Part shown: one piece after another, positions 46,775 to 57,319 of the stretch
Numbering within the stretch: the first letter of the stretch is position 1
How the letters are laid out: the number at the start of each line of letters is the position of its first letter
From: Pisaster brevispinus
Lineage: Eukaryota; Echinodermata; Asteroidea; Forcipulatida; Asteriidae
Assembly (NCBI GenBank): GCA_023634235.1
Contig: JAMKCF010000020.1
Location: 2,232,001 to 2,296,000, forward strand
Length of the DNA stretch: 64,000 nucleotides
Reading direction: 5' to 3'
Translations under genes and position numbers: made by a program
The notes under the pieces: model-generated
What the model was told of the DNA's origin: nothing
What the model saw: the letters and a program-made list of their open reading frames with translations, nothing else
Databases searched by the model: none

Positions 46775-49700
46775 CTGAAACATTATCAAGTGACCACAGA
46801 TTTAATACACTTCAAAAATATTCTAAAATGGTGTGCATGTTTTTTTTCGGGTGCAGAAATTAAATGGGGGGACTGTTAAGATTACAAATGTAGCTCCCTG
46901 GTGTATAGAATGTGAAAGTTTCACGCGGAATCAAACATTGGGACCCTTTCAATCACACAAGTTTGTTTCAGTCTTCAAATGTCACAAATGCACTAATTTT
47001 GTTACACTAGAGAACATTCGTAAATGGCCAATTTGTGTGTAGCTAACTGCTTCAACTGCCAGCAGATCTCAAAACTAACTTTGACCTTTGAGCCCCTCTT
47101 TAAATCCCGTGCTGTGGCAGGCCTGGGATTCCATCTTTGAGAGGGCAAGGCCATTTTCATTTTGCAAATTTATAGGGCACTTCCGTTGTAAAATCTTAAA
47201 GTCTATGAGAAACTTTTGAAGGGGCACCAAGACCAAGACCAGGGGGCAACAGAGGCCATGGCCTCCAGGTAATTCTAGGCCTGCTGTGGACTTTACCCAA
47301 CATGCCCAAGTACCGCCCGCCCCTCCCTCCATAAATCATTGTCTACACCAGTCCACTGATAGCTTGTAAACCTATACTCAAAGGATGAGAGTGAACAAGA
47401 ATGGCCCCCAATTGATGTCTGCCTAATTGATGCCCCCCCCCCCCCCCTATGCCACTGCGCATCCTATGCTTACACAATACAGAGATCCAAGCCACTATTG
47501 AAAAAATAAATAAATAGAACGGAAAGATTTTACAGAACAGAATTTGAGCAGGCGGCATACATTTTTCTACATGTAGCCTGACCACCTGTGCTCGGTGTAA
47601 AGTGAGGGGGTTCCCTGAACTAGCCTGTTCGCCAAATTGCTTTTTTTTTAAAAGTTTTCAATGCCTAATTTCTACACTTAATAACAGTATATTGTATGTT
47701 TATTTTTTAAATAAATGTTAATTTTGCATCGGGGATAAAGAATATTAATTTTTGGTTTTACCCTACACCGATGTGTAATAGCACTGTATATTCAGTACTT
47801 TCCCGAGTTATGTGAAAAAAATCACAGGCATATTACTCGGGTGGGATTCGAACCCACGACCTTTGCAATTCTAGAGCAGTGTCTTACCAACTAGACCACC
47901 GAGACTGCCCGGTAGCTAGAGGCAGTTCGAATCCTATATTTTAGCAGTGGGTTCCGCACCGATTTAAAATATAAAAAAATTCTTTATCCCCAATGCAAAA
48001 TTTACATCTTTTAAAAATGTAATATGCCTGTGATTTTTTCACAGAACTCGGAAAAGTACTGAGTATACAGTGCTAACACACATCGGTGTAGGGTAAAACC
48101 AAAATTAATATTCTGTATCCCCGATGCAAAATTAACATCTATTAAATATTAAAAAATCGTTGCGAAACCCGCTGCTAAAATATAGGACTGGAACTGCCTC
48201 TAGCTACCGGGCAGTCTCGGTGGTCTAGTTGGTAAGACACTGCTCTAGAATTGCAAAGGTCGTGGGTTCGAATCCCACCCGAGTAATATGCCTGTGATTT
48301 TTTTCACAGAACTCAGGAAAGTACTGAGTATACAGTGCTAACACACATCGGTGTAGGGTAAAACCAAAAATTAATATAGTATGTTTATTATCATCAACCA
48401 TTTCCATGGACTCACGATTCGGGGATTGGTTTAAGAAAAAGAATTTCTTTTGCACCCTTATCTTCGCGATTCCACGATCATTGTTCAAAGTTATAGATCA
48501 ATTCAACGAATCCATGTAACGACATCCCACATTACAAAATAGTGAAGTCTGCACTGCATCTAGCTTGCAACATCACTTACGTACCTTCAAGGGGGCCAAG
48601 TGAGTGGGTGCTGCATCCGTTGTAGTCAACCCAGCTTCCTTTTCTCTTTGCAATCTCTTAAAAAAATAAATAAATAGAACGGAGAAATTTTACAGAACAA
48701 TGCCTGTCCGGAATTTGGGCAGGCGGCATACATTTTTGTAGCTTCACCACCTGTGCTCGGTGTGAAGTAAGGGAGTTTTCTGAAGTTTTTTTAAACTAGC
48801 CTGTTCGCCAAATCGCTTTTTTGAAAGTTTTCAATGCCTAATTTCTACACTTAATAACAGTATGTTTATTATCATCAACCATTTCCATGGACTCACGATT
48901 CCAGGATTGGTTTAAGAATTTCTGTTGCACCGACATCTTCGAGGTTCCACGATCAGTGTTTAAAGTTAAGGATCAATTCAACGGAGGATCCATGCACAAA
49001 TGTAGTAACATCCTGGCATTTTGACAAAATAGTGAAGTCTGCACTGCATCTAGCTTGCAACATCACTTACGTACCTTCAAGGGGGCCAAGTGAGTGGGTG
49101 CTGCATCCGTTGTAGTCAACCCAGCTTCCTTTTCTCTTTGCAATCTCTTTTCTACTTTGATGCACCTTTGTAGCATTTTCCCGATTTTGGGATTGTTTAA
49201 TTTTGCAGCTGTGAAAATACTTAACTCCATTGGCATCTTAAGCTTCTGATACTGACAGATAACTGGTATCACTGTGTACTTCTTTGCAGGATCCTCTATT
49301 GACTGAACAAGTGCTGTTTGATACTGATGTTCACACCAAATATCTTCTATAAAGTTGGAAGTAAGGAGGAGAACTGTGTACGAACTATTCTTGAACATAA
49401 CTTCAAATGATTTGAATTTTGTCCGAGTTAGACCAAAGTCATCGCGTGTGGCAACTTTCCACTTTGCTTTATCGGCAATTTTAAGGAACTGTTTAGCTTC
49501 ATCTTCGTCGTGCTCACTGTGCAGCAGCAAAACATCGTAATGCTCATCAACCTCTTCTGCAGCTTCTTGGAAAAGTGGTTTTTGCGTTGGTTCATATTTT
49601 GATTCTTGGTGTGGATTTGGAGTGCGAGGCACTTGGACTTCTTGAGGTGTCTGAGATGTAACGGGGGTGAAGTTGGGTTTGGTGGTGGGAGGCGGAGACT

Positions 49701-50400
49701 CTTGGGGTGGGATTGTTGCTGTCTGAACTTCACTTGCGTTCCCACTGCCTCCAGCAGCTCCTCCTGCAGTTATACGCCTACCGTTAACATCATCACAAAG
49801 TTTCTCCTCTTTCCTGATTTCACGTTGAAGCAAGTCAGGTGTATTGGTACTTGACCCATAATTCTTTTTGGTGGTGGGAGGTGGAGATTCTTGGGGTGTG
49901 ATTTTTGCTGTCTGAAAATCACTTGCGTTCCCACTGCCTCCAGCAGCTCCTCCTGCAGTTGTACGCCTACCGTTAACATCACCACAATGTTTCTCCTCTT
50001 TCCTAATTTCACATTGAAGCAAGTCAGGTGTATTGGTACTTGACCCATAATTCTGCCCCTTGGATTGTGCTAGAGTTTCGTGCTGCACATTTTGGTTGAC
50101 TGCAATGCTGCTAGGTGAACTTATCTGCATTTCGGCAACTCCATGGCAAAGACTTTTTTCAAAAAAATTGTCCTTTTTTTGATCAGGTTGCTTGGGTCCA
50201 TTTCTATGTATTTGAAATTGACCTCGCATTTCTTTAGAGTTTGTTATAGCCTCATCGGAAGGAACAGCGTCTGTCTCCAAACTATCTTCCTTTACATCTA
50301 GTTCAGAAAAATATCCACTGGAAATGGAACTACATGTATCTTCCTTTACTTTGGTACCACATGGCATGGAGCCAACTCTACTGGAACAAAACTCAGACAT
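46409..50400 (-). CDS. TIR-domain adaptor (TICAM-like) with predicted C-terminal death domain
   Basis: The upstream exon (50,400-49,075) encodes 442 residues: a Ser/Pro-rich linker with a 63-residue tandem repeat, then a TIR domain at about 287-415. TIR features are YDVLLLHSEHDEDEAKQFL, RDDFGLTRTKF (BB-loop region without the usual Pro), YTVLLLTSNFIEDIWCEHQY and VIPVICQ. The LLLTSNF...WC..Q pattern is closest to TICAM1/TICAM2 among families I know. The reading frame runs only three more codons past LEU-LYS before a stop, but AAG|GTACGTAAGT there is an excellent donor. The next coding exon downstream is a death domain (46,774-46,409) in matching phase 0, giving 563 aa. It should act in the cytoplasm linking receptors to TIR and death partners. 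The join is inferred from phase and splice sites, not from RNA. Confidence 0.72.
47700..48378. mobile_element. Cluster of inverted tRNA-derived SINEs (family D)
   Basis: tRNA-like heads with A-box TGGTCTAGTTGG and B-box GGTTCGAATCC lie at 47,834-47,908 (minus) and 48,211-48,284 (plus). Both are followed by TAATATGCCTGTGATTTTT, AAGTACTGAGTATACAGTGC and CATCGGTGTAGGGTAAAACC. A third body without head lies at about 48,020-48,130. The acceptor stem mismatches at positions 1-2, so I do not call tRNA genes. Confidence 0.8.
48585..48656 (-). CDS. Duplicated 24-codon alternative exon (predicted)
   Basis: This is a near-identical copy of the last 72 bp of the TIR exon (49,075-49,146), with the same AAG|GTACGTAAGT donor. 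The junction of the tandem duplication puts a T-rich intron stretch (TTTATTTATTTTTT) directly before AAG|AGATTG, creating a plausible acceptor. The exon is phase 0-0, so inclusion would insert a second copy of RLQREKEAGLTTTDAAPTHL-APLK between TIR and death domains without shifting frame. Confidence 0.45.
49075..50400 (-). CDS. Exon encoding linker and TIR domain
   Basis: It starts with ATG at 50,400. The 5' UTR continues upstream to an acceptor TTTTTACAG| at 50,495/50,494, so at least one non-coding exon lies further 5'. The unspliced ORF ends at 49,063 (445 aa); splicing at 49,075 gives 442 codons. TPQE/PPQE segments at residues 168-171, 231-234 and 251-254 match the loose TRAF2-binding pattern (P/S/A/T)x(Q/E)E. 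TIR strands, the WCEHQ box and the C-terminal helix (MLQRCIKVEKRLQREKE) are all present. Confidence 0.92.
49680..50055 (-). repeat. ~189-bp tandem duplication inside the TIR protein linker
   Basis: Residues 117-179 and 180-242 repeat the pattern NYGSSTNTPDLLQ, EIRKEEK, DVNGRR, TAGGAAGGSGNAS, QESPPPTTK. The DNA is also nearly identical, so the duplication is recent. It preserves frame and adds a TRAF-like TPQE/PPQE motif. Confidence 0.95.
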
Positions 50401-50484
50401 CTTGAGATTTTGCTATAACAGATGAACCAGAGGATGAAGTGACATGATGCAATCTAATCTTTAGCTACGAACGTGACAAGCAGA

Positions 50485-50510
50485 TTCACCAAACCTGTAA
50501 AAACACAAAC
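50485..50510 (-). promoter_or_regulatory. 5' UTR splice acceptor of the TIR-protein gene
   Basis: The minus strand reads GTGTTTTTACAG|GTTTGGTG about 94 bp upstream of the ATG. This implies a leader exon and promoter further upstream, not identified. Confidence 0.55.
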
Positions 50511-50594
50511 AAAAATGTCAAATTAAAAACAAACAGAGCATGAGTGATCTGCCCCCTAACATGCCTAAGACGATAACTTATAATATTTATTGGT

Positions 50595-50690
50595 TTTTGT
50601 GGCCTGCTCTGGCCAAGTGGTGCATCGGACTCTGGTGTTTCTGATGAGTGTGGGTTCGGGTCTTGGGACAAGTTTCAAGACTCTGTTTAA
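50595..50690 (+). mobile_element. SINE family B head fragment
   Basis: TGGCCAAGTGGTGCATCGGA, then TCTGGTGTTTCTGATGAGTG and a TGGGTTCGGGTC B-box remnant, cut off by the next MITE. Confidence 0.7.
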
Positions 50691-50982
50691 GGGCCATTCA
50701 GAATAGTCAATGTTAAAAAATTTAGATTCTTAAATATTGAATGGCTTCATAATATAATCTATACATTGAAGAACAAAGTAATGCCTCAAATGAACCAGAT
50801 ATTTTAGACCGTTGAAGGTCTCAAACATCAGTAGTTTTCAATAGTTTTTTCAGGCATAAACAAACAACTTTGTAGTTTATTCAGGAATTGAATTGACAAT
50901 CTTCGCCAGCTGGGTACTTTTTCCTCTTCTTTTTCGTTTGTTAATATGAATTTTTTTTAACACTGACTATTCTGAATGGCCC
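50691..50982. mobile_element. 292-bp MITE with GGGCCATTCAGAATAGTC ends
   Basis: GGGCCATTCAGAATAGTCAA followed by TGTTAAAAAA is inverted relative to TTTTTTAACACTGACTATTC-TGAATGGCCC. It is inserted in or beside a SINE B fragment. Confidence 0.88.
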
Positions 50983-51259
50983 CTTACCGTAAGCAAAGAA
51001 CCAAAGCACAATACCGTAGCAGGGAATTCTGCGCTTACATTTGTGTACATGTAGGTCAAGTGACATGTGTTTCACAGGTTAGCAGGGGATTTTTGCTTAC
51101 ATGTATGCATACTCCACAGTACTAGTGTAGGCATTGGTCGCTTACACAGCTAGAGCAAAAATTTGACGCTACATGTACTGTAGCCCTGTCAGCAAAGAAT
51201 GGTAATCGCATACTGTGCAGAATTGGGCAGGAAGTAGAGCCATGAGATTTGGCCATGCT

Positions 51260-51470
51260 CTTGAGGCTTGTGTCTTTAAGCAAGAAACTTAACCATTATT
51301 GCTTTGTCCTTCTGATGGGATTCATAAATCCCACATACATTGTACAGTAAAGCACACTACATGTACATGTACATGTGTATGTGTAATGTGTTGTAAAAGA
51401 ACCCAGTTATACCCCTAAGAGACGATGTTTGCTCCGGTGTTTCTGGCATGGCCTGGCAGCAATATGCGCC
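51260..51470 (+). mobile_element. SINE family B fragment
   Basis: CTTGTGTCTTTAAGCAAGAA, then TTATTGCTTTGTCCTTCTGA, then GTTTGCTCCGGTGTTTCTGG. Confidence 0.65.
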
Positions 51471-52031
51471 GCCACCTCACCTTGTATCCGTATCAAGGTG
51501 TTATATTATGATTACATACATGTACATGTACTTCGTTTCAGAACAACATTCTCCACTTAACGTCGATATTCAAAAATCTTTTCCTTGCCGCCTGTACAAA
51601 CAAAATTGTCAAATCTTGCAGGAATCGATCCTTGCACCTTTGTAGACCTCAGCTCAACCTACATGTACATGTATCATGCCACGCTACACAACTGGCGAAA
51701 TTACAAGGTATTTTAGAGCTTATTTGGCTACTGGTGCTCACATCTAAGAGAGCGCTATACATGTACTGTCAGAACGGCTTCATTACTCAAACTAAAAGAT
51801 ACCCGGTACGACGGGTATCCACACGATTTCATTTGTTTAGCATTTCATTTAGTTATTGTCACTGTGTAATGCATTGTCAATTTTACATGTAGTCCCTGTC
51901 CTGGGGAACCCGAGCTTTCATGGCTTTGGACGAAGTAGAAGGAGCATAGAGGGGGATGTGCCAGAAACTGTTCCCCACTAGCATCACTAGCCGGGACAAT
52001 AGGGGTACTTCACCAAGGTTGTACAATTGTA

Positions 52032-52800
52032 CAGTCGACTCTCGTTAATACGAGGTCCGCCGGACTGGCCCGTTTTCCTCGTATTATCCGAACCTCGAGG
52101 CGCACTGTTACATATGTACACATGTAAATGATATCACACGTCGTCATAGTGCATGCACTATAGGCTAGAACGGAGCGGTTCACTTTCTAGTACAGTTCTT
52201 ACAAGTACACATTGTATCCTGTACACAAAAATATAAATATATTAATATATAAATGCATTTTACTTGACTATGATTATAGAAATTTAATATTTTTTATAAC
52301 TTAAGATATAAATCATAGCAAAGTTAAATGTCAAACTTGCCATTCATGTGACCATGATGTGACAGATACTGCGTAGCGCCGATGCTGATTGCTGAACGTT
52401 GTTTTACATTGGTAGTCGTCTAAGTGTGTAAGGGAAGTTGCGTTTCAAGCAGAGGTTACCAATGAACTGTTTCTGGTTTTCGGATCGACCACAACCGCAT
52501 GGCCGGTCTGATCCGATAAATAGTTTGGCAACAAGAAAGTAATTTCCGAACCTTGACTGAACGGTAAGCTTAAATTGTTACACAACAATATTTTTCAGAT
52601 TTCGCTACAAAAGTGTGAAAAACAAACATTTTGTGATCATGGGCCGCAAGAATACCTCGTACTATCCGTGTTCTCGTTACGACCGTGCTCATATCTCCGG
52701 TGGGACAGTTTGGGACAGGTGAAAAGCCTCGTAAAAACCGGCGTCTCGTATCTTTATTGTTATTTATTTCATAACCCAAAACACCCAGGTCAAGCTAAGA
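52032..52800 (+). mobile_element. Possible pogo/Tigger-like relic
   Basis: TACAGTCGACTCTCGTTAAT-ACGAGG is the form of a pogo/Tigger terminus, and CCTCGTATTATCCGAACCTC follows inverted. A degenerate CCTCGTACTATCCGTGTTCT lies near 52,655. No matching right end or transposase was found. Confidence 0.35.
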
Positions 52801-53306
52801 GGTAGGTGAACACATTGAGGTGGTTTAAACTGCCGACCCGCCCGTAGGGAATGCGCCTCTATTTTTCAATCGGTGGGCTGAAGAAAACATGGGTCCTGAC
52901 GTGTGGCCAAGCATTCAGGTTTCCTGTCCCTTGGCCACACAAGTGGGGCTAACCCATACTCTCCTTTCACAAACAGCGTTAGTGTATTGGTCAGGTGTTC
53001 CATCCCAACTTGACAATTGTCCCAACTATAATTGGGACTGGTCCCAACTTGAGTGTGGAAGTTGGGACGTCCCAACTATAGTTGGGATTGCCCACCGTGA
53101 TCGATCATGCGTGGATTCCTGTGTGACACTACCGCAGGCACACAAGCTGATGCGATTGGCATTAAATAACAAGATTCTTTATTTCAACACTGTTCAAACC
53201 CGGGTCTCGGCTCTGTATACAAACTCATGTCATTGTCAAAACTGTTTATGATGGAGCTAGAGCCGGTTGCGAGCCGGTGCCCAGGAAGAGGTTTGGAATG
53301 AATGAT

Positions 53307-53378
53307 AGTATACCGCTACTCCTAGAACTATGCGGTTCGTTCCGCTATCGTCTCCAGTTCTAGGAGTAGTATACCGCT
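53307..53378. mobile_element. 50-bp hairpin insertion with 11-bp direct repeats
   Basis: AGTATACCGCT occurs at 53,307-53,317 and 53,368-53,378. Between them is a hairpin with arms ACTCCTAGAACT and AGTTCTAGGAGT. It looks like a minimal inverted-repeat insertion. Confidence 0.6.
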
Positions 53379-53645
53379 AACTCGTGAATAGTGTTTTTAG
53401 AGGGTCTTGACTGAGCGCCCTCATGTGCGCTCATGACGGGTGACACTTTCAATTTCAGATTAGGCCTACGCATTTAATTTCCCTTCTCTTGGAAAACCAA
53501 CATTCTAATTAATCTAAAAATCTCAAGGGCAAGGGAAAGTGGTCTATAAACTTCATACTATGTTACTTACTATTGTTGTTAATTTTAGTTCATTCATGGG
53601 CAGATGGGGGTGCTTTGTGTTTACTACGATCCCAACTATACTGGA

Positions 53646-54948
53646 TGCTGGTCATCTCGCCCCCTAGCAAGCTCGCCCCCAACAAAGTCGCCCCCTGTAA
53701 AGTCGCCTTACCCGGCTCGCCCCGGGTTGTTACAAAGTCGCCCCCTGACAATGTCGCCCCCTAGCAAAGTCGCCCCCAGATATTATTTAGTTCGGAAAAT
53801 AATAAGGGGGAAGGCTTCTTATGGTAACGGTTTTGAATTGGCCAGCCAGACCCAGAAAGATCCACTGTAGCAGCTTAAAAAAAATATAGTTAAAATCATT
53901 TTCAGAAAAGATTCCATTTGAAGTAATGTGCTTGTGAAAGAAAGGGAAAGGTCTACAGTGTAACTCTAAATAGGGCCTATATCGTTTTTCACCCCTCCCC
54001 CCAACATTGAAAATCTACTCTATAAATTTAATGTTAAATTTACTCCAGGTTTTCCTGGTTATTGTCGGCCACATTTAGTATTTTTATACAAAAGGTGACT
54101 CTTTCGAACCACTAATTTGAATAGACACTTGGGTGGCGTGCCAGACCCCCGGATCGTCCCCAAATGGGGGAGGCTATTTCTAGTTTTGAACTTCAGAAAC
54201 CCTAATAAAATATGTAGCTTTCCACCGAGTATCCACTATAAAGAAAATTAAAAGGATGAAAAAAATAACGATGTCAATAATCATTAAATTTAATTATTGT
54301 TTTGTTTTATGTTTTATGTATTATTTATTTGCAAAAAAAAATGTCTATTAGTATAATAACAAGTAGGCTAACGATTTTTTAAATGTTATATCTGTAATTC
54401 AGTAATTGCTAGGTATTATATTTGTACAAAAAATGTCTATAACGTTTATTAAGTATTTGTTGGGTGTTATAATTTACGATAAATTGAGTGACGTTAATAA
54501 AATCATTGACAATAGTAATTCAGTAATTGCTAGGTATTATATTTGTACAAAAAATGTCTATAACGTTTATTAAGTATTTGTTGGGTGTTATAATTTACGA
54601 TAAATTGAGTGACGTTAATAAAATCATTGACAAATTTGGGGCATGGAGTTAATTATTGATGACGTTTTTTTACCCAAGCACAAACTAAACATACAGGATA
54701 TAATTAGGCTTTACTCAATATTCCTTTCAATACGATTACCACCATAAGAAGCCTTATTTCCCGAACTAAATAACATCTGGGGGCGACTTTGCTTGGGGGC
54801 GACATTGTCTGGGGGCGACTTTGCTTTTGGGGCGGCATTGTTTGGGGGCGACTTTGTAGCAACCCGGGGCGAGCCGGTTAGGGGGCAACTTTGCAGGGGG
54901 CGACTTTGTTGGGGCGAGCTTGCTAGGGGGCGAGATGACCAGCCCCCA
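53646..54948. mobile_element. ~1.3-kb transposon with GC-rich, minisatellite-built TIRs
   Basis: The left arm (53,648-53,792) reads GCTGGTCATCTCGCCCCCTA, then repeats of AAAGTCGCCCCC to AGATATTATTTAGTTCGG. The right arm (54,765-54,943) is its inverse, CCGAACTAAATAACATCTGG-GGGCGAC... ending GGGGGCGAGATGACCAGC. ACTATAC lies on both sides, a possible 7-8 bp target duplication (hAT-like). The AT-rich core has no transposase. Confidence 0.8.
54394..54633 (+). repeat. Perfect 121-bp tandem duplication
   Basis: GTAATTCAGTAATTGCTAGG starts both copies (54,394 and 54,515), and they match through AATCATTGACAA. It lies in the core of the GC-TIR transposon. Confidence 0.95.
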
Positions 54949-55039
54949 CTATACTACTATAGACTATGTTGGGACCACCAGTCCCAGTAGCAGTAGCAGG
55001 TTACCAACTACAGTTGGGACGATTGTCAAGTTGGGGCAG

Positions 55040-55500
55040 AACATTGGCATGGACGTGGACTTCCTTTCCCCAGTGAATGTCATTTAACATGTTTAAGTGT
55101 CTTCAACGGCAGTGCAAAAACCAGTGACAAAAACACAAAACAACAGCGCAGGCAAATGAAAAAGTGTAGCTTCCCTCATGTCCCTAACTAACACTAGCAA
55201 CATTGACCCGAATCGAATGTCTATTTTCAACAATAACAGTCATCATGGTCATGACAGTCGCAACTCCCTCCGTCCTCCAAGTTTTATTTTCTCGAAAAAA
55301 ATACAACATTACTCAAGAATTTGTTAAAAGTACTGTCACCGTCATATTTTTACTCACCTTACTAAAAAAACTATGGTTGCTCTATGGTGTGACGAATTGT
55401 ACAAAATCTGAAACTACTTCTGTCTTACCAGCTTTCGGATTTTTTAGTCGGAATAAAATCATGGGTTTTACGTAGTGAGTGATCTCTCGATGGATGCCCA
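55040..55500 (+). mobile_element. Partial relative of the inner Tc1/mariner-type element
   Basis: It shares TTGGCATGGACGTGGACTTC, AAAACACAAAACAACAGC, GGCAAATGAAAAAGTG and CCTCCAAGTTTTATTTTCTC with 18,935-19,150. Confidence 0.75.
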
Positions 55501-55597
55501 TCCAAATAAACCATGGAGCTGTATTCCAATTTGCTCCATGAACCAACCCAGAAATGAGGGCGCCCTTTACATTAAATTTAGAACGGATTAAGATTCT

Positions 55598-55730
55598 AAT
55601 TTGGGGTGTTGTTGTGGCTTCGGCTATAGCTGTGGTTGTGTCAAGAAGGAAGACAAATCGTATCCTTCACTGATATCGTTGCAGCCATAGCAATAGCCGA
55701 AGTGGCTTGATTCGGCCACAAGACCGCATA
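55598..55730. mobile_element. Diverged Harbinger-type MITE relative
   Basis: TTGTGGCTTCGGCTATAGCT and the inverted AGCCATAGCAATAGCCGAAG resemble 30,496-30,634. Confidence 0.5.
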
Positions 55731-56533
55731 GATCCCGTCCATTAGCAATTGGGTCGACATTTTAAGTTCGGCACTTATTCCTAAAAATAGCTTGTGGGTT
55801 TTTTCTGAATGACCTCATGATTATTTTTAAACGTCTTTAGCGCTCCAACCTTGCCCGCCCCAAACCCCTGTTGTAAACATCAAAACAATGACCCCATCGA
55901 TATGTGGCATGGTGTACCCCCTATTGTTTTTTCAATGTTCTCTTGGAATCTCAGGAATTCTTTGAGGATTTTGAGGGCACTTCTATACAAGAGGAAATGA
56001 GTGTTGTATACCATGGATGAAGAAAATAAATCTACATGTATTTAAATACATTTATTATTTACCTCCATGGTTAAACTTAAGGGGATTTTGTGGTCATGAT
56101 CAAGGCAGGCCAGTGGCTGTATATGGAATTATGAAGTCTCATCCAGTTACTGCATGTCCCCTCCCTTTATATCATATCTATGGAGGGTGGGCAAGCATGT
56201 GCAGTGGGTGAGAGTTCATAATGTACAGCCACAGGCCTGGTTAAAACTCCCCAGTTTTATTTGCAGTACCAGCATCTGCAACGCTGAATACAAATATCAC
56301 AATTTCAGCTCATTCTTGCACTTTTATTACCTTAAAATAAAAAAATCACATCAGAAATTTATAAACAGTAGCTAGTTGCTTTGCAGATGTTACATTTATT
56401 ACTATTCAAAACAATTCCAGGTACATGTTTTTCACTATTTAAACAATACCCCATAAAAACAATGGAGATTTTTAATACATATTACTTTATTATTAGTTGA
56501 GTTTGTTGAACTTCACTGAACCGAGATCAATCG

Positions 56534-56553
56534 CCCCCCCCCCCCCCCCCCCC
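56534..56553 (+). repeat. C homopolymer (~20)
   Basis: A run of about 20 C. Run length in an assembly is unreliable here. Confidence 0.8.
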
Positions 56554-56723
56554 GGTGTATTTAAAGGGGTATTGTCGTCACGATCAAAGCAGGCCTGTGG
56601 CTGTACATGGAATTATGAACTCAAACCCAGTCGGTCCACATGCACGTGCACTGACCCTCACATCACAGTTTAAGAATGGCGGTGTCCTTTATGATGTGAC
56701 AGCCAGAGAACAGCCACTGGCCT

Positions 56724-56906
56724 GAGCCCAATTTCATAAAACCTGTAAGCACAAAAACCTGCTAAGCACAGAAAAATACTGCTTAGCAGAAACCGGTTAC
56801 CTGCCGAAATTCCATAAAGTTTACATTGTTGTGACTGGTGTCCCACTCATTTTTTGCTTAGCATAGAAAATTGCTAAGCAGTATTTCCTTTATGAAATTA
56901 GGCCCT
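56724..56906. mobile_element. GGGCCCAATTTCAT-family MITE
   Basis: AGCCCAATTTCATAAAACCT-GTAAGCACA is inverted relative to AAGCAGTATTTCCTTTATGA-AATTAGGCCC. Confidence 0.8.
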
Positions 56907-57319
56907 GCTATGATCTTGACGACAATCCCCCTTTAATTGTGTGACTTCGCTTTAAATAATTTACCTTTATTTGCAACAGTAAAACAAATACAGACAACCT
57001 AACAAATTCTCATGCAAAACTTAATTACGGGTTTGTTTACAACAAATATGAAAATCTAAGTATTACATACTTAAAGTATATATACAAAAGGTTGCATATG
57101 AAAAGATTTGCTGGTAATGTAATATTTTGGGTTCAGATTTAGTAAATATTGGAACATAATTCAAGGCATGTCAAGGTGATGTGCTGTAATACATAATCTC
57201 TGCAATTTGATGACAATACAACTTCTCTAATATAATTAATAATATTGATTACTTGTGGTTGCATAGACACACTGACCTTCCTACATTTAAGCCCTTCAAA
57301 AACAAGTGAATGAATTGGA

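Larger units (their letters stand above)
47501..49149 (-). repeat. 489-bp tandem duplication of exon end plus intron
   Basis: Copy A is 48,661-49,149. Copy B is 47,501-48,660 and is interrupted between about 47,700 and 48,378 by a SINE cluster. Shared sequence includes AATAAATAAATAGAACGG, GGCGGCATACATTTTT, CACCTGTGCTCGGTGT and TATTATCATCAACCATTTCC. Confidence 0.9.
53008..55036. repeat. Outer inverted repeat around the GC-TIR transposon
   Basis: CCCAACTTGACAATTGTCCC at about 53,008 is inverted relative to GGGACGATTGTCAAGTTGGG at about 55,015-55,034. GTTGGGAC words are repeated near both. This may be an older element that received the inner transposon. Confidence 0.5.

Noticed and set aside
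47834..48284. Apparent tRNA genes
   Set aside because: A- and B-boxes are good, but acceptor stems mismatch, an AGA anticodon would demand a long variable arm that is missing, and both continue into a shared SINE body.
49355..49854. Plus- and minus-strand ORFs overlapping the TIR exon
   Set aside because: They are shadows of the real frame; no known domain is readable in them.
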